Shown here: piece by piece, positions 58,301-64,000 of the stretch
Position numbering within the stretch: position 1 is the first letter of the stretch
Layout: each line of letters begins with the position of its first letter
Assembly: GCF_016772475.1 (NCBI RefSeq)
Contig: NZ_CP068595.1
Coordinates: forward strand, 2,046,001 to 2,110,000
Direction: 5' to 3'
DNA from: Paenibacillus sonchi
GTDB taxonomy: Bacteria; Bacillota; Bacilli; Paenibacillales; Paenibacillaceae
Length of the DNA: 64,000 nucleotides
Notes under the pieces: model-generated
Databases searched by the model: none
What the model saw: only the letters and a program-made list of their open reading frames with translations
Told to the model about the DNA's origin: nothing
Made by a program: the position numbers and the translations under genes

Positions 58301-59625
58301 AAGTGGATGTGGCCATCGGTGGAGCAACTGCGGCTGGCATCACTAAAGTGCCGGTCCAGCGGACGACCCGCAATGATGGAACGATAACAGACCTGGTGCG
58401 TTTTACCAAGGATAAGGCAGAGGAAGCGGTAAAGAAAGCGAAAGAGACGGGACAAAGCATCGCCCGTGTGGTCATTCCGGATGCGGCAGACAAAGTCGGC
58501 GAAGTAAATGTCCAAATTCCGGTGGAGACAGCCAAGTTGCTTAAAGAGAACGGCATCGTGCTTGAAATGTATACAGAAAATGCTATTATCCGCATTCCGA
58601 ACGCTTCTCTGGACGGAATCGCACAGGACTTCTATTTCCGGCTCGTGCCGGTAAAATCTGCAACGGAGCGGAATGAAATCGAAAAGAGGGCTACACTCGA
58701 GGCCGTTGTCCGCGAAGTGGCGGGAAACAATAAAATTGAAGTGGTCGCCAGACCGATGACCATCGAAACGAACTTGTCCAGCCGGGCCGTAACCCTGATC
58801 CTGCCGCTTAAAGATGTGAAACTGCCTGCGAATGAAGCGGAGTGCAATGCGTTCCTGGCGCAGCTGGGCATTTTCATCGAGCATACCGACGGCCAGAAAG
58901 CAGTCGTAAAAGGTAAGGCCGTCACCTACAAAGAGGGATTGCTTGGGCTGGAATTCTCCGTAACGAAGTTCAGCACCTTTACAATCATCAACTTCAATAA
59001 TCAGGCTGCCGCTTCACACGGAGCGTACATCGTCGGATTCCCGGACGGCGAATTCAAGCCGGACGAACAAGTAACGCGTGCACAGATGGCGCTTATGATC
59101 GCCAGAAATCTGGGGTACGATGCCAATGCGGCTGTTGGCAGTCTTCCTTTCGGGGATGTGGCTGTACGGCATTATTCTGCAAGAGCCATCGCTTTTGTTA
59201 ACGCACAGGGTATTATGAAGGGCGATCCGAACGGACAGTTCCGGGCGGCTGCGCCGATCACGAGAGCAGAGATGGCAGCCGTTGCCGCCAATTACATGAA
59301 ACTTGCGGTATCGGCAGACGGCAAGTCCAGCTTCAACGATACGGCCGGACACTGGGCGCAATCGGTGATCGAAGCCAACCTGACGGCTGGCCTATTCAAG
59401 GGATACCCTGACGGCAGCTTCAAACCGAATGCCTATCTGACCCGGGCTGAAGCTGTAGTAATGGTTAATCAGATGTTTGACCGGGGTCCGTTGTATGGAG
59501 CAGATGCCATCAAGTTCCCGGATGTTTCCGGCAGCCATTGGGCATACCGGGATATCCAGGAAGCCGTGATTGATCATCAGTACCGGATTGACGGTGAACA
59601 GAAGGAACAACTGGTCTCAGAATAA
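55375..59625 (+). CDS. Giant secreted C-type-lectin / SwmB / SLH surface protein
   Basis: A 1416-aa protein. Signal peptide 1-38 (ending AHAAIG). After a beta domain (about 45-155) comes a C-type-lectin-like domain (about 160-338) with the calcium/sugar motif EPND (DAGEPNDYTY) and WNDY. A FIVAR-like helical repeat (about 369-425) follows, then several SwmB-type beta domains (about 427-840; NQVSVVFDKPVKFN, PAQAVLTFNQNV), a cadherin-like beta sandwich (about 850-953) and a Paenibacillus surface-protein module (about 960-1205). SLH repeats (about 1211-1405: GFPDGEFKPDEQVTRAQMA and GYPDGSFKPNAYLTRAEA) attach it to wall polymer. EPN lectins often bind mannose-type sugars, so an adhesin or substrate-capture role is likely. 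The response regulator lies 110 bases downstream on the same strand. Confidence 0.88.
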   Translation: MTTSKKQNKRWSRSLATSLSFALVAVNLAIPGPAAHAAIGNDGSEQIFTSEKYRSFNKESGAVNLTFPELFITGNAGEMMTGATVVINGFQTGDVITFETAGTGITVNSSKGNGVYILTGNASIGVYQTVLENAKLKFTSAGERSVTFGLGPVLAFAKNGHFYEYVTDTDIGWPEARANAELRTYYGRQGYLATITGPEENAFIAEKAQGIGWIGGKDVDRAEDANGKATTRVSTLQSSGIGYGDWRWVTGPEGKLQYGGQFGLPFYKGYIAQGGINDTATVTNATYGLGSNKTMHNNWDAGEPNDYTYEHVMHIFANGKWNDYASDNKVDAYLVEYGGMEGDAATSINTTITLVDNTPLKQDIGTAQGYLDLAPPVYTKESLAVLKAASDAATAVLEDEHASPEEIAAARKSLADAIDGLVKQPPVANSASYIEGTNNQVSVVFDKPVKFNADDADTTDDFRVTLDGRLVDVTHAVVSDKDPRIIILTLASPLTNDPVVRIEYDSGQSAIEAQGPEKTPVTDFTLIANGPFGDSLQIQEPASGIEVYGADFPVPVSGQTALDSTVTASVYNVDAHPDAYLFDLEVGITVSDAVYTWDTKLPGPLAPGSYHIAVTSSKTFGDEVRTETKLVPFTVPQLQLTHVAVDDKNPAQAVLTFNQNVGAVLNEADFAGLKIDGRKVVAVKSIQGNKAEVVLEEALGPDDALIVEYDDAAGGVTAEGNILNELRPINAGNQAGITKENDIIPLRLIAAYPEEGKLKLVFNKPVNDFTSLAGFTYGGVPLKEPFEIHGNELIVSIPADHKGGLLSYDPKLGNVTEKGNENNPLTGLQPGIDLGDDSKYIADEGKLPKNGLGLAVGDKAVPLTPVFQPDVSGGYKASVPNETDSIALNLAPTGNDNTLVKVSLNGVEVPGGDWSKLPLQEGLNIIQVDIVDAKHPGVKLGQYQIQVVRAGRVSQEPSSGGGYVPAPDKTKTEVIEVDVAIGGATAAGITKVPVQRTTRNDGTITDLVRFTKDKAEEAVKKAKETGQSIARVVIPDAADKVGEVNVQIPVETAKLLKENGIVLEMYTENAIIRIPNASLDGIAQDFYFRLVPVKSATERNEIEKRATLEAVVREVAGNNKIEVVARPMTIETNLSSRAVTLILPLKDVKLPANEAECNAFLAQLGIFIEHTDGQKAVVKGKAVTYKEGLLGLEFSVTKFSTFTIINFNNQAAASHGAYIVGFPDGEFKPDEQVTRAQMALMIARNLGYDANAAVGSLPFGDVAVRHYSARAIAFVNAQGIMKGDPNGQFRAAAPITRAEMAAVAANYMKLAVSADGKSSFNDTAGHWAQSVIEANLTAGLFKGYPDGSFKPNAYLTRAEAVVMVNQMFDRGPLYGADAIKFPDVSGSHWAYRDIQEAVIDHQYRIDGEQKEQLVSE

Positions 59626-59630
59626 ACCAT

Positions 59631-59666
59631 GGGGGTTGAAGGAGAGGTTATTTTCCTTCAACCCCC
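59631..59666 (+). terminator. Terminator of the giant SLH gene
   Basis: 13-bp stem GGGGGTTGAAGGA/TCCTTCAACCCCC. Confidence 0.78.
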
Positions 59667-59735
59667 AAATCATTACAATTTGAAGTATAATGAACATACG
59701 GTTGTACCGATTTACCCGTTGTGAAGGAGATCCGA

Positions 59736-60878
59736 ATGAAAGCAATCCTGATTGACGATGAAGAATTGGCGTTGAAATATTTGGAGCACCAGCTGCTGAT
59801 GCTCGGCGATTTTGAAATTGCCGGCAAATATACCGACCCGCTTCAGGGGAAACAAATGGTGGAAGAGACGGATATCGATATCGTATTTCTGGATATCCAT
59901 ATTCCGGAGCTGAACGGGATCGAGCTGGCTGAAATGCTGTTGGAACACAAGCCTAGTCTGCAGGTTGTATTTGTCACGGCATATGATGAATATGCGATTA
60001 AAGCGTTTGAGCTCAATGCGCTCGATTATGTGCTGAAACCGGTTCATCCGGACCGTCTCAGTCTTACGGTTCAGAGATTGAATTCACATCTGAAGGCCGG
60101 GATAGCGGCTTCTTCAACAGCAAAATCCAAAAGTTGGAAGTTTTTAATGTTCGACGAATTCAGGATATATGAAGGAACGCAGGAGCGTGCACCGCTTCAA
60201 TGGAGAACGGCGAAAGCGCAGGAAATCTTTTTTTATCTTCTTCATCATCGCGGCAAAGTGGTCAGCAAAGCAACTTTAATCGAATTGCTTTGGGCCGATT
60301 TTGATCTGAACAGAGCCTACTCGCAGTTATATACCGCTGTTTATCATATCCGAAGAATGCTTGAGCCCTTTAGTAGAGAACGGATTCTTCTTCAAAATAC
60401 GGCCGACGGCTATCTGCTGAAGCTGGAAGGGATCTATCTGGACGTCGACGAGTTTGACCGCTTTGTTAAGGCCGGCATGGAGCTCTCCAAGGACACGGTG
60501 TCTGAATATGAACGCATCCTGAAATTGTTCAAGAGCGAATATCTGGAAGGGTATGACTATGTGTGGGCAGAGCTGGAAAGACAGAGATTCCAGCTGCAGT
60601 GGATCCGGCTGAAGCAGAACCTGGTTCATTGGTATGTGAAGAGCGAAGAGCTTGAACAGGCCTTCAAGCATATTGAGCATATTTGCACCCGCTATCCGTT
60701 AGAAGAACAGGCGCAATTATTATATTTGAAAATCTGCGACAGGATGGGATTTCATTTTCTGGTGCAAAGGCAGTATGCGCTGCTGGAGACGATTATGGAA
60801 GCGGAGCTGTCCGAGAAGCCAAACCAGGAGATCGTGAAATGGTATAAGGATTGGGAAAAGAAACGGCAAAAAGGATGA
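59736..60878 (+). CDS. Response regulator with winged-helix and BTAD (SARP-like) output
   Basis: A 380-aa regulator. Receiver domain (1-120): acidic pair DDEE at the start, phospho-accepting D53 in VFLDIHIPELNG, and the Lys of VLKPVHP. A trans_reg_C winged helix (about 150-225) includes KAQEIFFYLLHHRGKVVSKATLIELLW (extract: YLLHHRGKVVSK). A bacterial transcriptional activation domain of helical repeats (about 230-375) includes YLDVDEFDRFV. This SARP-like build is seen in Paenibacillus regulators. AAGGAG precedes ATG 59736. It is convergent with the hybrid kinase and is its likely partner. Confidence 0.9.
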   Translation: MKAILIDDEELALKYLEHQLLMLGDFEIAGKYTDPLQGKQMVEETDIDIVFLDIHIPELNGIELAEMLLEHKPSLQVVFVTAYDEYAIKAFELNALDYVLKPVHPDRLSLTVQRLNSHLKAGIAASSTAKSKSWKFLMFDEFRIYEGTQERAPLQWRTAKAQEIFFYLLHHRGKVVSKATLIELLWADFDLNRAYSQLYTAVYHIRRMLEPFSRERILLQNTADGYLLKLEGIYLDVDEFDRFVKAGMELSKDTVSEYERILKLFKSEYLEGYDYVWAELERQRFQLQWIRLKQNLVHWYVKSEELEQAFKHIEHICTRYPLEEQAQLLYLKICDRMGFHFLVQRQYALLETIMEAELSEKPNQEIVKWYKDWEKKRQKG

Positions 60879-60899
60879 ATCCGGGGATTCATCCTTTTT
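60869..60899. terminator. Shared terminator of the convergent regulator and kinase genes
   Basis: AAAGGATGAATCC/GGATTCATCCTTT with T-runs on both strands. It overlaps the 3' ends of both reading frames. Confidence 0.85.
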
Positions 60900-63800
60900 G
60901 GTATGGAATCTGAAAGCTGACACAGGTTCCCTGGTCCAGCGAGCTTTGAATATCCAGGCCTGTGCCGAACTGCTGCATCAATCGGCGGTTAATATTGATA
61001 AGGCCGATGCCGCTTCGGCTGGAAGACCGGTTCGAATGGGTCAGGAGCTGGCTCAGGTAATCCTTGTCCATTCCGCCTCCGTCGTCGATGATTGAAATGT
61101 CAACCATTTCGGCTAACCTATGGACGTTAACCGATACGGTTCCGCCCCGGTTTCGGCTGAGGAGCCCATGCTTGATGGCATTCTCAACCAGAGGCTGGAT
61201 CGACAAGGGCGGAATGAGGATATCAATCCCGCTTTCGATATTCCACACCACTGTTAACCGGCTGCCGAAACGTTCCTTTTCGATATAGACATAGGAACGG
61301 ATGAGAGAAAGCTCATGCTCAAGCGGGAAAAGTGGAGACGCGTTCTTGAAATCAAAGCTTAGGCGCAGGTAATTGCTGAATTCATCGAGCAAGGTCTGCA
61401 TTTTATTGAAATCAATCATGCCCAATGCGGCAATGGAGTTCAAAGTGTTGAACAGAAAGTGAGGCTGGATTTGCGACTGCAGCCATGCGCTCTCCATCCG
61501 CAGACGGTCGTCGATGGAGGTCTTCAGCTGGGTCAATGCGTGCACCCGGGTCTTTAACTCCCAGGCATCTACAGGCTTTTTGACATAGTCATTGGCCCCT
61601 GCCCGGAATCCGGTCAAGATATCCTCCGTCCGGACTCTGGCCGTTAACAGGAGGATCGGCAGTTCCGAAATATTGAACCGCTCGCGGATGAGCTCTGTCA
61701 GCTCGTAACCGGACATATGCGGCATCATGACATCCGTAATGACAAGATCGTACCGTTGCCGCTTGGTTTCCGCCAGCGCCAGTTCCGCGCTTGTTACAGC
61801 GTCGATCATATACCCTTCCGTTCCCAGCATTTGGGCAAGCACATTCAGATTCACCGCATCGTCATCCACAATCAAAATCCTGCATGCAGGTGCTCCGGAT
61901 TCATTAGGGAAGATGGCCCGATCAACAGGTGGTTCCGCTGCAGCCGCAATCTCGTCCAAAGGCACGGATAAGTTCGTAAGGGATAACGGATGAAGGCCTT
62001 CTTCCCCAGGATTGCCGTCCCCTAATGGCAGCGTGAACCGGAAGAGGGTTCTTTCGCCCAAAGACGATTCCGCAGTGATCGTTCCCCCATGAAGCTCCAC
62101 TAATTGTCTGCAAATACTCAGCCCGAGGCCAAAACCGCCGCTGGCCCGTTTGAAATGGTTGTCCGCCTGCTCATAGGGATGAAAAATCTGGAGCAGTGCT
62201 TCTTCGGGAATTCCGATCCCGGTATCCTCCACCTGCACCTCGGCCATAGGCCCCTTTCTCACAGCACGGACGGTGATGAAGCCTTTATCCGTAAATTTCA
62301 CTGCATTATGCAGTAAATTGAACAGGATTTGGATCACCCGCTGTTCATCGGCCTGAACGGCAGGGAAGGTATCCTCAATGTCTGCCCGCAGCTGGACCGG
62401 CTTTCCATTCAGCATGACTTTAATCATGTCCAGCACACCGGAGACAACCGACTGCAGCCGCACCGGCTTAAGCTCAAGCGGAACCGTTTGTTCTTTCAGG
62501 CGGGTGATGTCGATCAAATCGTCCAGCATAAAGCTCATCCGGCTGCTGACCTTTTTAATGATCTCCACACGTTCCTGCTGCTTCGGGTGAACCGGATGGG
62601 CCTGATCATCCAGGATCACCTGCAGCATCGTTGAGATCCCCTGCAGCGGATTGCGCAGTTCATGCGAGGTATTGACCAGAAATTCATCCTTCCGTTTATC
62701 TTCAAGCTGCAGCTTCCCGGCCAGCAGCAACGACTGATCGATCGCATGGAAGAATCGTTTGAACCAGAACGCCGCAAAGGCAAGCAGGGCGAAAATCAGG
62801 TCAAACGGATAATGGATGAGTTCATTCTCGGGTGAAAGGTGCATGAATGCCGACCACAGAATATTGATTCCTATGCCGATACAGGCAAGCAGCAGGAAGA
62901 TGACATCCTCTTTTTGCTGAATGGCTCTGCGGAGGATATGGCCGCCCAGAATGACCGAGGTGAGGCCGAGTACAAGCAATAGTTTGGATGTAGCCTGAAT
63001 ATACGATGATGGGGATATCAGGATAAACAGGGCATATAGAGTCCAGCAAAAGGCTATAATGTGCATTGTCACTTTAGGGGCGCGGGAAGGAAACAGGCTG
63101 TTGATCAATAGGCACATGAAGGCATTGACACCGATATAAGTGAGATACACAATCTTGATCTCCCAGGCATCGCCCATATGGAACCATTGGAAGAGCAGCC
63201 TGTCATCGGAAATAAGTACGCTGAACAGAGTGAAAATCATAAAAAAAGCAAAGTAGCTTAACCCTTTGTTGGAGCTCAAGAGACGCAGGATTATGCCGTA
63301 TAGAGCATTTATGAAAAGAATGACGCAGAGCAGCAGCTGCAGTCCGGTCAGCAGGGAATTCCGTTGTTGAATGGCATCGACCGTACCGAAGCGGATCGCT
63401 CTTTCGATTCCCCCTTTGCCGGCATTATGGGATACCTCAATGACCAGATCCAGCGTGGCGCTCCCGGCAGGAATGGTTACGGTATAAGGAACATTTTGCG
63501 CCTGATGTTTGCCGGGATCGGAGGACGGGTGCCCGGAGGAGGCCAGCAATTGACCGTTCACATACACCGATGAGGCATTGCCTATTCTGGATATTTTCAT
63601 GGCGAAGGTTTGTTTCGTCTCTTGATCCAGCCTGATTTGCAAGCGGTAAGTTCCATAATGGAACGCTGAGCTATCCTGCGGGAAATATCCGTCCCACAAA
63701 TCGGGTACGAATACCTTTTCCGCTTGGGCTGCCGGAGCGTTGCCGTTACCGCTGCCTGCACCGGAAACCAGCAGAACAGAGGGGTAAAAGGTCCACTCCC

Positions 63801-63987
63801 CCTTCAGCTGCAGCGTCTGGTGTCCGGTAAAGCTGAAATTCCGCAGGTCCAGGACGCCGTCTTGGGCGGCCGGAGCTTTTGCATAATCCGTAGTCGTCAG
63901 ATAGTTCGTCCATACTAAGCGGACAGCGGTGATGAATACTATAAAAACAACGATAGCGATAAACGGCTTTTTTAGGGTTCCCAGCAT
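60889..63987 (-). CDS. Hybrid sensor histidine kinase with 7TMR-DISM sensor and two kinase modules
   Basis: 1032 aa. A membrane helix (about 8-28) precedes an extracellular 7TMR-DISM-type beta domain (about 40-200; YGTYRLQIRL, SSVYVNGQLLAS) that probably binds carbohydrate. Seven membrane helices follow (about 212-410), then HisKA with H442 in SHELRNPLQG, HATPase (NLLHNAVKF, DTGIGIP, GGFGLGL), a receiver domain with D752 in VITDVMMPHMSG, and a second, LytS-type kinase core with H843 in QPHFLFNTLN and a second HATPase (NAIKHGL). The start at 63987 leaves only 13 bases to the window edge, too little to show a ribosome site, so the true start may be outside. It is the likely sensor for the convergent response regulator. 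Confidence 0.9.
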   Translation of the reverse strand: MLGTLKKPFIAIVVFIVFITAVRLVWTNYLTTTDYAKAPAAQDGVLDLRNFSFTGHQTLQLKGEWTFYPSVLLVSGAGSGNGNAPAAQAEKVFVPDLWDGYFPQDSSAFHYGTYRLQIRLDQETKQTFAMKISRIGNASSVYVNGQLLASSGHPSSDPGKHQAQNVPYTVTIPAGSATLDLVIEVSHNAGKGGIERAIRFGTVDAIQQRNSLLTGLQLLLCVILFINALYGIILRLLSSNKGLSYFAFFMIFTLFSVLISDDRLLFQWFHMGDAWEIKIVYLTYIGVNAFMCLLINSLFPSRAPKVTMHIIAFCWTLYALFILISPSSYIQATSKLLLVLGLTSVILGGHILRRAIQQKEDVIFLLLACIGIGINILWSAFMHLSPENELIHYPFDLIFALLAFAAFWFKRFFHAIDQSLLLAGKLQLEDKRKDEFLVNTSHELRNPLQGISTMLQVILDDQAHPVHPKQQERVEIIKKVSSRMSFMLDDLIDITRLKEQTVPLELKPVRLQSVVSGVLDMIKVMLNGKPVQLRADIEDTFPAVQADEQRVIQILFNLLHNAVKFTDKGFITVRAVRKGPMAEVQVEDTGIGIPEEALLQIFHPYEQADNHFKRASGGFGLGLSICRQLVELHGGTITAESSLGERTLFRFTLPLGDGNPGEEGLHPLSLTNLSVPLDEIAAAAEPPVDRAIFPNESGAPACRILIVDDDAVNLNVLAQMLGTEGYMIDAVTSAELALAETKRQRYDLVITDVMMPHMSGYELTELIRERFNISELPILLLTARVRTEDILTGFRAGANDYVKKPVDAWELKTRVHALTQLKTSIDDRLRMESAWLQSQIQPHFLFNTLNSIAALGMIDFNKMQTLLDEFSNYLRLSFDFKNASPLFPLEHELSLIRSYVYIEKERFGSRLTVVWNIESGIDILIPPLSIQPLVENAIKHGLLSRNRGGTVSVNVHRLAEMVDISIIDDGGGMDKDYLSQLLTHSNRSSSRSGIGLININRRLMQQFGTGLDIQSSLDQGTCVSFQIPYQKG

Positions 63988-64000
63988 GTCTTTAAGTCAA

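Overview
The window looks like a chromosome segment of a Paenibacillus-type Firmicute. The signs are two giant secreted proteins with S-layer-homology (SLH) domains, several copper-amine-oxidase-type 'stalk' proteins, a membrane-bound AraC regulator beside a sugar ABC transporter, strong AGGAGG ribosome sites, a CtsR operator before clpP, and the cggR-gapA-pgk-tpiA-gpmI-eno and secG-rnr-smpB-ssrA gene orders.

Layout. 0.2-2.8 kb: a secreted stalk protein, a GDSL hydrolase, clpP and tRNA-Arg(CCG). 3.2-10.6 kb: the complete lower-glycolysis operon under a readable CggR promoter/operator. 10.6-16 kb: small membrane protein, secG, rnr, smpB and ssrA (tmRNA). 16-20.6 kb: an accessory island downstream of ssrA that holds an AT-rich acyl-reductase/hydrolase fusion with a TetR regulator, a truncated Rpn-family gene, and a small-protein/zeta-type kinase pair. 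Degenerate copies of the tmRNA 3' end punctuate it. 20.7-26.6 kb: mixed-acid fermentation genes adhE, pflB and pflA, with adhE and pflA carrying frameshifts. 26.7-38.8 kb: a polysaccharide-use locus (AraC sensor-regulator, LplB/YtcP-type permeases, binding lipoprotein, GH130 phosphorylase, SLH-anchored PL8 lyase). 39-53 kb: accessory genes (adenosine-deaminase-like, YdeI-like and DinB-like proteins, ABC-2 exporter with a double-MerR regulator, Tet(L)-like efflux pump with a leader ORF, Rpn genes, MerR/SDR pair, lipoprotein, beta-propeller). 53.2-54.9 kb: an intact IS3-family (IS150-type) element with a 3-bp target duplication. 55-64 kb: a giant C-type-lectin/SLH protein, a response regulator with a SARP-like output, and a hybrid histidine kinase with two kinase cores.

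The most novel structure is the reuse of ssrA. Besides the functional tmRNA gene there are three decaying copies of its 3' end (19.44, 20.47 and 47.45 kb). A short cargo cassette sits between two of them, and the DNA before the complete Rpn gene matches the DNA just downstream of ssrA. This suggests serial integration of small Rpn-linked elements at ssrA, although no integrase lies in the window.

One caution applies throughout. At least four genes (rnr, adhE, pflA, one lipoprotein gene) are broken by small indels in G- or A-rich runs. Either the underlying assembly has homopolymer errors or these tracts are unstable; loss of fermentation should not be concluded from this sequence alone.
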